Shown here piece after piece: positions 16,494 through 24,956 of a DNA stretch of 50,225 nucleotides. This DNA is from Candidatus Zipacnadia bacterium (GTDB lineage: Bacteria; Armatimonadota; Zipacnadia; Zipacnadales; Zipacnadaceae). Positions within the stretch are counted from its first letter, which is position 1; the number at the start of each line of letters is the position of its first letter. The translations under genes were made by a program, and so were the position numbers. Below the pieces are notes generated by a model. That model saw only the letters and a list, made by a program, of their open reading frames with translations. It was not told the origin of the DNA and searched no databases. The stretch covers positions 1 to 50,225 of the forward strand of contig JALGUR010000006.1 in the NCBI GenBank assembly GCA_029820565.1, written 5' to 3'.

Positions 16494-17978
16494 ATGGATA
16501 GGCAAGGAATTAAGGAGATTTGGGCGGCTGACCCAGTGCGGCGTCGGCTGAGCGGCCTGGTCGCGCAATGCTCACAGCCCGTCTACTTGGTGGGCGGAGG
16601 CCTGCGAGATATTCTGCTGAATCGCCCGACGGCAGATTGGGACCTGGCCCTGCCTAATCCGGTTCAATTCGGTGAGGCCCTCGCCCAGCAGGTGCCAAGC
16701 ACTTTGGTCATGCTGCACGAAGAGTTGTCCACCGTTAGACTTGTAGTTAAGTCCGCGCCTGGTGAACGCAGCCAGGTGTTAGATTTCTGTGCCCTGCGCG
16801 GCCCAGACATTGCAGCCGACTTGTGCCAGCGTGACTTTACCATCAATGCCTTGGCCTGGCGAGTAGGTGATGAGACCGAGCAGATTATTGACCCTTGTGG
16901 CGGGCTGGATGATCTGAGTAAGGGAATAGTGCGGGCGGTATCACGCGAAGTCCTGGCCGACGACCCCCTGCGCCTCCTGCGAGCCTTTCGGCTGGCCGCT
17001 GAACTTGATTTCGCCATTGCCAGGCAGACCGTTGATTGGATTAGCCAGTATGCTGCTGGTCTTAACGATTGTGCTGGGGAGCGTATTGGTAGCGAGTTTA
17101 TGAGGTTGCTGGCGGCCCCCGACACCACCAGGTGGCTGCGGCAAATGGACGAGGTAGGGCTGCTGGAGCAGATCATTCCTCAGATCGGCCCGGCCCGCGG
17201 AGTGGATCAAGGTGGCTACCACCATCTGGATGTTTGGGAGCATACGCTGCTGACTGTGGAACTACTGGAGCAGATTATGGAACGGCCTGGCGAGCGATTC
17301 CTGCAAACTGAGCCGCTAATATTGGAGTACCTGGCTGAGGCTGACCATTGCAGCGGGCTGAAATTGGGCGCACTGCTGCACGATTTGGGCAAACCCGACG
17401 TCCGCGCCATAGATGAGGAGGGGCGAACATGGTTTCGGGGCCACGAACAGAGGGGTGTTGAAATCGCCCGACAGGTGACTGGTCGGTTGCGCTTGAGGCG
17501 TGCCGTGCGGCAAATGCTAACGACTATCATTCGGCACCATTTGCGCCCACTGCACTTGACCCGGGAAGCCATCCGCAAGGTTGACGGTGGCCAGCCGCTC
17601 GCTCATGGGCTCAGCCTCAGTGCTATTCGGCGGCTGATGCGCGACAGCGCGCCCCATAGCGTAGGCCTGTTGCTACTGGCGGCGGCGGATTTGCTGGCCT
17701 GCCACGGCCCGGCCACTGATGCGGATCGCCAAGCCCACGCCCTGGGGTTGCTGGACGATATGCTGGCGCGGTATGCCCAGTGGCAAGCCGACCAGCAACA
17801 GGAGCCGTTGCTGACCGGCCAGGACCTTATTGATGAGTTGGACCTGCAGCCTGGACCTCAATTTGGAACAATTCTGGAGGCCGTTGAAGATGCCCGAGGT
17901 GACGGCCAAATAACCACTCGCGACCAGGCCCTGGCTCTGGCGAGGAAACTGGCCAGCAGTGCCCTCCAACAAGAGTGA
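16494..17978 (+). CDS. cca: tRNA nucleotidyltransferase (CCA/CC-adding type) with HD domain
   Basis: 494 aa. Head motifs: 'YLVGGGLRDILLNRPTADWDLAL' (metal Asp pair D-W-D), 'CQRDFTINALA', 'DPCGGLDDLSKGIVRAV', and 'LADDPLRLLRAFRLAAELDF'. Downstream is an HD-superfamily domain: 'HLDVWEHTLLTVELLE' and 'LGALLHDLGKPDV', with a later 'RHHLRPLHL'. HD-bearing members can also have phosphatase or phosphodiesterase activity on tRNA ends. It is the second class II nucleotidyltransferase in the window, with the more canonical neck motif. The gene faces the DUF58 gene tail to tail. Confidence 0.9.
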   Translation: MDRQGIKEIWAADPVRRRLSGLVAQCSQPVYLVGGGLRDILLNRPTADWDLALPNPVQFGEALAQQVPSTLVMLHEELSTVRLVVKSAPGERSQVLDFCALRGPDIAADLCQRDFTINALAWRVGDETEQIIDPCGGLDDLSKGIVRAVSREVLADDPLRLLRAFRLAAELDFAIARQTVDWISQYAAGLNDCAGERIGSEFMRLLAAPDTTRWLRQMDEVGLLEQIIPQIGPARGVDQGGYHHLDVWEHTLLTVELLEQIMERPGERFLQTEPLILEYLAEADHCSGLKLGALLHDLGKPDVRAIDEEGRTWFRGHEQRGVEIARQVTGRLRLRRAVRQMLTTIIRHHLRPLHLTREAIRKVDGGQPLAHGLSLSAIRRLMRDSAPHSVGLLLLAAADLLACHGPATDADRQAHALGLLDDMLARYAQWQADQQQEPLLTGQDLIDELDLQPGPQFGTILEAVEDARGDGQITTRDQALALARKLASSALQQE

Positions 17979-18096
17979 CCGTGTCCGGGAAACCACGGCA
18001 GGACAACTACGTGGGAGAGACGACTGAACCCTATTCCTACTCCGAACCTTATGACAGCAAGGAGTTTCGCGCAAAAGTCGTTAATGCCGTTGTCGG

Positions 18097-19407
18097 TTAG
18101 AGTCGTCCGCGGGCCTTCAGAGCCAAGTAGCGGTTGACCGCCGATACGGTGAGGCGCTCAGGCAGAGCATCAATAATGGACGCGCCCCGCTGGCGCAGGG
18201 CGGAGAGGGCCTCCTGGCGGTGGGTCAACAGGTCAGCGGCAACGGCCCGCTGATAGGCATCAGATTCCTGCTGCGGAATCTGGCCGGCAAGCCCGTGCAG
18301 TCGGGGGTCACGCAGAGTTACCACCAGAGGCAGATGGTGAGGGTAGAGGGCAGCGGTGTGGGCTAACAGTTGGCGGGAGGCCTGTGGGTCTATTAGGTCA
18401 GTGAATACTACTATCAAGGCCCGCTTGCGCGCCCGATTCGCCAGCAGGGAAAAGGCCGCGGCGTAATCCGGCTCTTGCATAGTCGGCTGGACGGCGTAGA
18501 GTTGCTCCAGCAAGCGTCCCACTTGCGCGCTGCCCTTGCGCGGTGGCACAAAACTCTGAATCTCATCGGCAAAGACCACCAGCCCGACCGCATCATCCTT
18601 CTGAACCGCCACGTAGGCCAGCATCAGGGCAGCATTGATGGCGTAGTCCAACTTAGACATCCCGTTCAATTCGGCGCACATCATCCGCCCCGCGTCTACC
18701 ATCAGTATCACGTTCTGGCTGCGTTCAATTTCGTACTGGCGGGTGATAGGCTTGTTACGACGCGCAGTAGCCTTCCAGTCTATATCGGTAAAGTCGTCAT
18801 CCGGCACATACTCGCGCAGGCTCTCAAACTCGGTGCCCTCCCCCAAATGCCGCAGTCGGCGGAAGCCAACCTGCAGGAGGCGGTCGGAGCGCGCCAGCAG
18901 GTCATAGCGGCGGATTTGCAGGAGGTCAGGATAAACCTTGACCTGCTCCTCAGCGGGAATGCGCCGCTGCCACCAACTGAGGCCCAGGCGCGAGCGGCCG
19001 CGCAAGTGAAGGTCGCCGAACTGGTAATCACCCCGGGCCTGAGGTATGGTCACATACGATATGCGGCGGGCATCAAAAGGAGCCAATCTCAGCCGCTGCT
19101 GGCGGACCGGCGTGTTGAATTGCCAGGGCGGGTCATCCTTCACCAACAAAGTGAGGGAGAGGCGACTACGGCTGTGCAGGTGGATTTCTATCCGATTCTC
19201 AGTGCCCAGTGATAATCTATCTGACACTACTCGCCGAGCCACTACGCGGCTGACTCGCCGCGAGAGCAGGTTATCGACAATCGCCACCACCACAACCCCA
19301 CCTATCCAACCCCCGCCCACTGCGGCCAGGCTGGGGAAATAGGCACTGGCGCCAATGAGTAGCGGCCCGATGAGCAGAATGGCCAAACCAAGCAGGCTCA
19401 AAATCAT
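18097..19407 (-). CDS. DUF58 domain protein with von Willebrand A fold
   Basis: 436 aa. The N-terminus has two short hydrophobic segments (membrane anchor). The DUF58 core is intact: 'EFESLREYVPDDDFTDIDWKATARR' followed by 'ERSQNVILMVDAGRMM', a VWA-like strand with degenerate MIDAS residues. These proteins are partners of MoxR AAA+ ATPases and are thought to assist maturation or assembly of envelope or metal proteins. Here it is the last gene of the DUF4129-DUF4350-MoxR-DUF58 group, separated from moxR by a 526-bp repeat-filled gap. Confidence 0.9.
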   Translation of the reverse strand: MILSLLGLAILLIGPLLIGASAYFPSLAAVGGGWIGGVVVVAIVDNLLSRRVSRVVARRVVSDRLSLGTENRIEIHLHSRSRLSLTLLVKDDPPWQFNTPVRQQRLRLAPFDARRISYVTIPQARGDYQFGDLHLRGRSRLGLSWWQRRIPAEEQVKVYPDLLQIRRYDLLARSDRLLQVGFRRLRHLGEGTEFESLREYVPDDDFTDIDWKATARRNKPITRQYEIERSQNVILMVDAGRMMCAELNGMSKLDYAINAALMLAYVAVQKDDAVGLVVFADEIQSFVPPRKGSAQVGRLLEQLYAVQPTMQEPDYAAAFSLLANRARKRALIVVFTDLIDPQASRQLLAHTAALYPHHLPLVVTLRDPRLHGLAGQIPQQESDAYQRAVAADLLTHRQEALSALRQRGASIIDALPERLTVSAVNRYLALKARGRL

Positions 19408-19429
19408 AGCACAAGATCCGTTTGCAGCA

Positions 19430-19741
19430 TTCAGCGTTCAGGATTCAGGAACGACGGCCTCACCGCTAACCCCCCGCCGTCGCCACAGCGGCTTGTGCGC
19501 GTCGGCGACTCTCCGTTCCGCAGAGGGGAACCAAGCGCGTGAGGCGGCTCGACTGAGTTCGCCGAGGTTAGGCAGTCCCCCTATGATCCGTAGGACAGGC
19601 GTCCCACCTATTCCTGACTCGACGGGCGAGACGCCCGGCGTACCGATTTTCACGGGCGGGAAGCCCGTGCCACTATTCTGTAGTCGCGGCGAGAACGCTC
19701 CTCCCACAGGCAATATGTAACAGCCGTTGCCGTCAGCCGTT
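19430..19741 (-). repeat. ~300-bp dispersed intergenic repeat, copy 2 (inverted)
   Basis: This is the reverse-oriented partner of 13083-13380. On the minus strand it runs from GGCTGACGGCAACGGC through a REP-like hairpin (GAGCGTTCTCGCCGCGAC), GGGCTTCCCGCCCGTG, GGGCGTCTCGCCCGTC and on to 'CGTTCCTGAATCCTGAACGC'. It has an additional module (GGAATAGGTGGGACGCC) that copy 1 lacks. It is noncoding, although the same reading frame stays open in both copies. Confidence 0.75.
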
Positions 19742-19933
19742 CCAGTTCCCAGTCCCCAGTCCTCTGCCGTTCCCTGCTTTCCTGCTTCCCTGCCCCCCTG
19801 CCTCCCTGAATGCTGAATCCCGTTGCCGTTATCCGTTCCAGTCCCCAGTTCCCAGTTCCCTGTCCCCTGCCGTTCCCTGCCTCCCTGAATCCTGAACCCC
19901 ATTGCCGTTATCCGTTCCAGTACCCAGTTCCTA
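19735..19933. repeat. Heptamer (STRR-like) array
   Basis: Degenerate 7-mers such as CCAGTTC, CCAGTCC, TTCCCTG and TGCCGTT are strung head to tail in the gap between moxR and the DUF58 gene. The pattern resembles the short tandemly repeated repetitive sequences described in heterocystous cyanobacteria. Confidence 0.7.
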
Positions 19934-20905
19934 TCATCTGGGCACGGGGATGGCCGCGAGCACATTCTGGATGATGTCATCGGCGGTAAGGCCCTCAATA
20001 TCGGCCTCGGGACGCAGAATCAAGCGGTGGCGCAGCACTGCTGGCGCGATGGCCTTGATCTCGTCGGGGGTGAGGTAATCTTGGCCGCGCAAGGCAGCCA
20101 GGGTCTTGGCGGCTTCCAGCAGCATCACCGAGGCTCGCGGGCTGCAGCCCAGCACCAACTGGGCGTTGTCCCGCGTGTGGCGAGTAATCTGGCCGATATA
20201 GTGCAGCACCGCCTCATCGACGGTTATCTCCAGAGTCTCCTGACGACACTGGCCGAGGTCGTCGGCTGTGGCCACGGTCTTCAAGCCGGCCTCCTCGAGT
20301 CTCATTGCGTCAAAGCCCTCGTGCACTCTGGCCAGTAACTCGTCCTCCTCCACAGCACTCAAGTAATCAATAGCAATCTTGAGCAGAAACCGGTCCAACT
20401 GCGCCTCGGGCAACGGGTAAGTCCCCTCGTATTCAATGGGGTTCTGGGTAGCAATGACGGTGAAGTTCTCATCCAGCGGGTGACTTACCCCGTCAATGGT
20501 CACCTGCCGCTCCTGCATACCCTCCAACAATGCGGACTGGGTCTTGGCCGCGGCCCGGTTAATCTCATCAGCCAGCAGCACTGTGGTGAATATCGGTCCC
20601 TGGCGCAGATGAAAGGTATGTGTAGCCAGGTCAAAGACATTAGTACCCACGATATCCGAGGGCATCAGATCAGGGGTCATTTGCACCCGCTTGAAATCTA
20701 AGCCCAGACAGTGCGCCAGCGCTCGCACCAACAGCGTCTTGGCGGTACCCGGCACGCCCTCAATCAGGGCATGCCCCCGACTTAAAATGACCACCAGCAA
20801 CTGCTGGATGGCGGCCTGCTGGCCAACAATCACCCGCGCGAGCATCTGGTGGATCTGGCGAGATAGTTCATAAGTCTTTGATACTGCTGCTGCGGGCTTT
20901 TCCAT
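19934..20905 (-). CDS. MoxR-family AAA+ ATPase
   Basis: 323 aa from the ATG at 20905; the frame reaches 20935 but GAGGAGG lies upstream of 20905. Walker A is '[15 protein letters not shown]', Walker B '[10 protein letters not shown]', and sensor 1 is '[27 protein letters not shown]', all diagnostic of MoxR. The C-terminal lid is complete. MoxR ATPases act as chaperone-like factors together with DUF58/VWA proteins. The start overlaps the end of the DUF4350 gene by 38 nt. Confidence 0.95.
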   Translation of the reverse strand: MEKPAAAVSKTYELSRQIHQMLARVIVGQQAAIQQLLVVILSRGHALIEGVPGTAKTLLVRALAHCLGLDFKRVQMTPDLMPSDIVGTNVFDLATHTFHLRQGPIFTTVLLADEINRAAAKTQSALLEGMQERQVTIDGVSHPLDENFTVIATQNPIEYEGTYPLPEAQLDRFLLKIAIDYLSAVEEDELLARVHEGFDAMRLEEAGLKTVATADDLGQCRQETLEITVDEAVLHYIGQITRHTRDNAQLVLGCSPRASVMLLEAAKTLAALRGQDYLTPDEIKAIAPAVLRHRLILRPEADIEGLTADDIIQNVLAAIPVPR

Positions 20906-22250
20906 GGCTAAAAATGGCCTCCTCGAAATGAGCAATGCGACGCATCAGGTCCAGAGTAGTCACAGGGGTTAACTTATCATCAGGCTCAATCTTTTGCAGT
21001 TCATCCAGTAGTTGAGCCAGGGCTTTGGGATCTATGTCCGCGGTGCGAGCGCAGGCGGCGGCTATGTGTTCGGGCGAAGCCGAAGCGCCCAGGGCGGTTA
21101 ACTCGGCCAACTGCGACCGAAAACGGCGGGCGACCATACTTACAACCGCCCCACTGGCCTGGGCTCTCTGGTACAAACTGGCGAAGGCTTGCACGTGCTC
21201 GACAATTGAGCGACGGGGCTCAGAGGGCAAGGGCACGGGCCGCCCAAAGCGCCAGAAACTGCCCAGCAAATACAGACCCAGACAGCCCAGGACAGCCCAT
21301 AAGCCGGCAAAGATAGGTGCGCCCGGCAATCGTTCACCCATGAAAGGCCGCACCCGGCGGCCGTGATGATATTCGTCAAAGTATATCGCATCCGGCCGAC
21401 CGCCGGAATATATTAGATTCATCGCCAGGATAGCATTATCGGCTTGGTCTAACTGGGCGTTGGCCAGCATATCGGCGTCGCTGACGACCGTGATAGCGCC
21501 CTGCCCCAGGCGCAGGTTCATCACCAGCGCCCCCGCCGCATCTCCAGCGACGGCCTCGGCGCACTCCACGTTGATGGGCGTTATGGCGGGAAGTGGGTCA
21601 TCATCGGTAGCCTGGGCACCCTGCCTGTGGATTTGACGACCTTTCTCGGGCTGGAAGCCTGTGCCAGTAGTATGTCGGCGGAAATGCTCCTGAATCTGCT
21701 CAACGGAAGTAAGCCTGATTAGACGACGAGAAGAATTAGCCTTCAGTTTGGCCACATCCACCGTCCACGGTGTATGATTGGCCGGCTCCACCGTTACAAT
21801 CTTCTCGCTGGGGCCCGACGGTTCAGTGCCCAGACCCAGATTGGCCAGAAGAGTTTGGTTAGGCCCAATATCACCAGATAAGGAACAGGAGCCGCGACCA
21901 CAACAACCTACGGTTAATTCATCATCGCCGACGGCAAAGATTATGTGCCCGCCATCTTTCACCCAGTCTACCAGTGCCTTAAACTCCTCCTCGGTCAATC
22001 CGAAAGTCGGATCAAAGACGCACAATACTGCATGCGGGGAAGCAGCGAATTCGTCCGGCGGACGCTGCAAAGCATTGGTCGCCAGGCCATTGCGCTCACA
22101 CAACTCGCGTAGCGCCTTGGTCCCCCAGGGGTTGGTGCGGAAACTGGCGTGATCGTCGTTCCAGTCGTAGCCGCGCTGTAGATAGGCAAACAGGGCTATG
22201 AAGAGGCCCAGCAGTAGCAGCACAATTATCACGCCGCGCCAGCGCCTCAT
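20868..22250 (-). CDS. DUF4350 domain membrane protein
   Basis: 460 aa from the ATG at 22250, which overlaps the DUF4129 stop as ATGA; a longer frame begins at 22376 inside that gene. It has one N-terminal membrane helix (about 6-24), a DUF4350 region ('[28 protein letters not shown]', '[28 protein letters not shown]'), then a second helix pair near '[18 protein letters not shown]' and a helical tail. Such proteins accompany MoxR/DUF58. An internal segment around residues 180-205 has a Gly/Gln/Arg-rich composition and matches the dispersed intergenic repeat; see findings. Confidence 0.85.
   Translation of the reverse strand: MRRWRGVIIVLLLLGLFIALFAYLQRGYDWNDDHASFRTNPWGTKALRELCERNGLATNALQRPPDEFAASPHAVLCVFDPTFGLTEEEFKALVDWVKDGGHIIFAVGDDELTVGCCGRGSCSLSGDIGPNQTLLANLGLGTEPSGPSEKIVTVEPANHTPWTVDVAKLKANSSRRLIRLTSVEQIQEHFRRHTTGTGFQPEKGRQIHRQGAQATDDDPLPAITPINVECAEAVAGDAAGALVMNLRLGQGAITVVSDADMLANAQLDQADNAILAMNLIYSGGRPDAIYFDEYHHGRRVRPFMGERLPGAPIFAGLWAVLGCLGLYLLGSFWRFGRPVPLPSEPRRSIVEHVQAFASLYQRAQASGAVVSMVARRFRSQLAELTALGASASPEHIAAACARTADIDPKALAQLLDELQKIEPDDKLTPVTTLDLMRRIAHFEEAIFSHGKARSSSIKDL
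21630..21700 (-). repeat. Fragment of dispersed repeat inside the DUF4350 coding region
   Basis: On the plus strand GGGCTGGAAGCCTGTGCCAG, then a TATGTCGGCGGAAATGCTCCT stretch, closely parallel the repeat at 19651-19700 (GGGCGGGAAGCCCGTGCCAC, then TGTAGTCGCGGCGAGAACGCTCCT with a 3-nt gap). The frame stays open, so the repeat segment is translated within the DUF4350 protein. Confidence 0.55.
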
Positions 22251-23014
22251 TGTTGAGTTTCCGCCTCCTGCCATAGCCGCTGGGCTAAAGTCTCCAGATG
22301 CTGGTATGTTGAGCGTCCCACGCCGATATGCGCGTAGCAGAGCCGGTCCATGGCTTGGGCAATGGGCTGTAAGCACGCAGTCAGCCCAGGATGCTCGTCC
22401 ACTTGCCGTAAGTACTCACCGTTGGTGGTCGCCGGATGATAGTATAGATAGCCGTGCTGGTCCAGGTAGCGCAGGCAGGCTTGATAGAGTTGGCGCAGCG
22501 CCCCGGCCAAGTCGCCGGCCTTCACTAACTGCTGAGCCTGACGACGCAATGCGGCCGGAGAGGTCAAGGGTAGCGGGAGGGGACTCTGGGCGGGCCGCCG
22601 CCGGCGGGGCCGGCCAAAGGCAGCCTTGATAGTAATGAAGATATGGTACAATAGCGCCAATACTGCCGCGGCTAACAGTCCGGCAATAATCCAATAGAGC
22701 ACCGGCCAGGTGGCGTACAGGCCTCGGGCCGCCTCGCCCAACCGTAGCCACTCCAGGAGCCTCACCAGTAATCCAATAGCCCCGTCCCTCAATCTTTGCA
22801 GCCATTTGGGGTACTCATACTGGTATTCCGGCTGGCTGAGAATATCGGCCACCTGGTGGCGAATAACTGGCGCCGGCGGCCGCTCCAGAGCGGAATCATC
22901 CGGCCCCGCCTGTGCTCGGGCGGCCAGTAAGGTTATTATTGCCAGCAGCGCCGCATATCTCGCCACCTGGCCCGCGTTATTCAGATAAAGTGTTCGAATA
23001 CCGCGCAGCATCAA
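22247..23014 (-). CDS. DUF4129 domain membrane protein
   Basis: 255 aa. A signal peptide (to about residue 36) is followed by a periplasmic stretch, a membrane helix at about 105-127 and a cytoplasmic C-terminal DUF4129 domain: 'ALRQLYQACLRYLDQHGYL' and 'TNGEYLRQ'. Members occur with MoxR-DUF58 operons and transglutaminase-like proteins. This is the first gene of the four-gene group on the minus strand. Its stop overlaps the DUF4350 start by 4 nt. Confidence 0.85.
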   Translation of the reverse strand: MMLRGIRTLYLNNAGQVARYAALLAIITLLAARAQAGPDDSALERPPAPVIRHQVADILSQPEYQYEYPKWLQRLRDGAIGLLVRLLEWLRLGEAARGLYATWPVLYWIIAGLLAAAVLALLYHIFITIKAAFGRPRRRRPAQSPLPLPLTSPAALRRQAQQLVKAGDLAGALRQLYQACLRYLDQHGYLYYHPATTNGEYLRQVDEHPGLTACLQPIAQAMDRLCYAHIGVGRSTYQHLETLAQRLWQEAETQQ

Positions 23015-23080
23015 CTATGTAATTCTTCTTAACCTACTTATAGTCCTTGTCGTTGCTTAAGCTCGAGCCACCAATAAGAA

Positions 23081-23110
23081 AATATTCCTTGCCGGCCGGC
23101 AAGGAATATT
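23081..23110 (-). terminator. Perfect 30-bp palindrome, probable minus-strand terminator
   Basis: Bases 23081-23110 form a perfect 30-bp inverted repeat centred on CCGGCCGG with arms starting AATATTCC. Read on the minus strand it is followed by TTCTTATT, a moderately U-rich tail, so it fits an intrinsic terminator for the PEP-CTERM transcription unit upstream. It could also be a protein-binding palindrome in front of the DUF4129 operon. Confidence 0.6.
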
Positions 23111-23234
23111 GGGAGACGAGACTATTACCTCTAATTAATGCCTGGCAAATTGCCAGCGACGGGCCCCGCGCGCCTACCTCATTCCGAATATGGATGGCTG
23201 AGACCGTCGGTTGTCCCTAATCAGTAGGAAGATA

Positions 23235-23489
23235 TTATCCAGCAGGCGCTTTGGCTCTCACCGTTACCACTGGCGCCCTCCTAACAGTTCTGATGGCGGC
23301 CTCATTATGTTCCCATAGACGGCAGGTGCGCCACAGCGAAACCGGGTCTCCTATCAATGGGTCATCTATCCGGCACCGTAATTCTCGGCATTGTCTGAAG
23401 CCTCCACGCCAAGAGGGCCGCCAATAAATGAATATCGCGAAATGCTCACAACGCACTTGGTGGTGCTTCATTAGTAATCGTCTTCTCAT
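23235..23489 (-). CDS. Doubtful small Arg-rich ORF
   Basis: 84 aa from ATG 23489 (TTG at 23495 overlaps the preceding stop as TTGA). The composition is Arg- and Trp-rich with no recognised domain or signal. It could be a remnant of a larger gene or noncoding DNA. The only support is its position directly after the PEP-CTERM gene on the same strand and before the palindrome. Confidence 0.2.
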   Translation of the reverse strand: MRRRLLMKHHQVRCEHFAIFIYWRPSWRGGFRQCRELRCRIDDPLIGDPVSLWRTCRLWEHNEAAIRTVRRAPVVTVRAKAPAG

Positions 23490-23491
23490 AC

Positions 23492-24181
23492 TCAATCACG
23501 ACGCCGGCGCCACCACATGCGTCCGCCCAGTAGTCCCAATCCCAACAGCACTATGGTGGTCGGCTCCGGGGTAAAGCCCGGCTGGTCGGTATCATCTGGG
23601 CACCAATCGTCGGGGGGGCTATCGTCATTGTCGTAGTACGCGGCCCACTGGAATTTTGAGGGAAACCCGATGTCGGTGGCACTGATGTGGAACTCAACGA
23701 AATCAGTGGTAGGTAGTCGCAAGGCATCTACGTCAGCGCCGCCGACGTCCGCCCAACTACCGCTGTTGTACTCGTACAGTATCACGTTTGGGCTACTGGC
23801 ACTCAAGTCGTAGTATAGGGCGTATTCGAATCCAGACCTGCCGTGCCGGGCGCCACCGGTGCCGCTATCCTCGTCTACGTTGATAAGTATCTCGGTATAA
23901 TCACCGCAACTATCTGGCGGCATCGTGTCATAGGTCCTGAACGCAAAGGCGCAGTATCCATTTCCAGTCTCATAATCCCACTCATAGTAGTTGAACTCTA
24001 TGTCCACGTCGTCGTGCCACGCATTCTGATACCAGGCCTCGCGGGCATCGTCATTGGTCGTGTCGGGGCTCATCCAGTCCCTGTCGCTGCCGTCAATGGT
24101 GATGACGCCAGCCTGGAGCCCGATCACGCATACAAGCAGAATACAGCCCATCATGCCCACTATCAGTCGGTGGTTCATCAT
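23492..24181 (-). CDS. PEP-CTERM sorted secreted protein
   Basis: 229 aa. A signal peptide ends near residue 25 ('GLQAGV'). The body is acidic and aromatic ('DRDWMSPDTTNDDAREAW', 'YDTMPPDSCGDYTEILINVDED'), like small secreted beta-rich domains. The C-terminus is a textbook PEP-CTERM tail: 'TPEPTTIVLLGLGLLGG' followed by 'MWWRRRRD'. Exosortases cleave such tails and attach or export the protein. No exosortase gene lies in this window. The gene sits behind a consensus promoter with a leader of about 495 nt. Confidence 0.85.
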   Translation of the reverse strand: MMNHRLIVGMMGCILLVCVIGLQAGVITIDGSDRDWMSPDTTNDDAREAWYQNAWHDDVDIEFNYYEWDYETGNGYCAFAFRTYDTMPPDSCGDYTEILINVDEDSGTGGARHGRSGFEYALYYDLSASSPNVILYEYNSGSWADVGGADVDALRLPTTDFVEFHISATDIGFPSKFQWAAYYDNDDSPPDDWCPDDTDQPGFTPEPTTIVLLGLGLLGGRMWWRRRRD

Positions 24182-24676
24182 GGTGTACCTCCTGGTGATA
24201 GAATTATGTGTTGGTCTCTATATGAGCAGTGCCGGACGAACCACCGTCACACTGTGGTTCTGCTGGCACTGTTAATGCCTGACGGGGCTGGCGCAGGAGG
24301 CGGGCTAAGTAGCAGGCACCAAAAAACCGCCTGCTTACCTGTGGCAACATCTTCCTGTGTTTCATCTCGCCTCGCGCCTCGCAGAGTCTTCCTGCGTTAA
24401 GTGCGTCGGCTGTTGCCCTTAGGTGTTGCTAGGCGGTATTATCGCAATACCTAATCTGCCAAGTAGAAGCCGATCAGGCTTCCCTGGTCAGATTGTAGCT
24501 GTTGCTACTTGTCTACCACCCCCCTGGGCGGTACTTAGCCTAATCCGAAGTAGTCTCCGGACTACTGGCTGTACTAATATTGGTAGGTATATCTATGGCG
24601 GCTTTGATAAATGCTGCGAATAAACTTCGGCGACTGTGAATTAGTGGCGTTTACTCTGCATTATAGGGTGTACCTA
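24182..24676 (-). other. Long 5' leader of the PEP-CTERM gene
   Basis: About 495 nt lie between the predicted transcription start (~24676) and the ATG at 24181. It contains several hairpins, for example AGTAGTC-CGGA-GACTACT (near 24550) and GCAGGC...GCCTGC (24311-24336), and a GGTATT...AATACC hairpin near 24440. I could not match it to a c-di-GMP, cobalamin or other riboswitch that I know. No ORF here is convincing. Confidence 0.4.
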
Positions 24677-24682
24677 AACGTA

Positions 24683-24711
24683 ATTATAGCAAAACTGGCA
24701 AGAAATGTCAA
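24683..24711 (-). promoter_or_regulatory. Perfect sigma-70 consensus promoter, minus strand
   Basis: TTGACA (24711-24706), a 17-nt spacer, and TATAAT (24688-24683) read on the minus strand. Both hexamers match consensus exactly. It points at the PEP-CTERM gene, starting transcription near 24676. Confidence 0.85.
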
Positions 24712-24772
24712 TACCCTTGGCTAAACAAGTTCATTCACCCAGGATTTTTCATCCTAATAAGGAGGAATTCCG

Positions 24773-24917
24773 GTAGGAGCAGGCGAATAAACCATTGGAG
24801 AACACTTATCTGGCGGCCAGAGGGAGAGCCGTCCGTGGCCCGAGCTTCTTCGTAGTGTAGGAGGGGTTTGATAGCGCCGATATCTATCGCGCAGGCCCGG
24901 CGCGGACGCTGCTCCTA
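24773..24917. repeat. REP-like element bounded by GTAGGAGC / GCTCCTAC
   Basis: The segment starts with GTAGGAGCAGG and ends with its inverted counterpart GCTGCTCCTAC, with further partial palindromes inside. It lies just upstream of the coiled-coil gene at 24957 and belongs to the same GTAGGAGCG family as 30351-30510 and 45301-45545. I see no gene in it. Confidence 0.55.
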
Positions 24918-24956
24918 CGCAATGTAGACATAAAGACAAGAGGGGAGACAACAGTT

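Noticed and set aside
19438-19998. 186-codon minus-strand frame and its 13077-13334 counterpart
   Set aside because: Composed of the dispersed repeat and heptamer arrays and overlaps the moxR 3' end. Recorded as repeat, although the shared frame is mentioned in the findings.
23843-24400. 185-codon plus-strand frame
   Set aside because: Opposite the PEP-CTERM gene and its leader; no domain and no ribosome binding site.
24182-24676. c-di-GMP (GEMM) riboswitch before the PEP-CTERM gene
   Set aside because: I searched by eye for the conserved GCAAACC...GAAA...ACGCAAAGCC core and did not find it.
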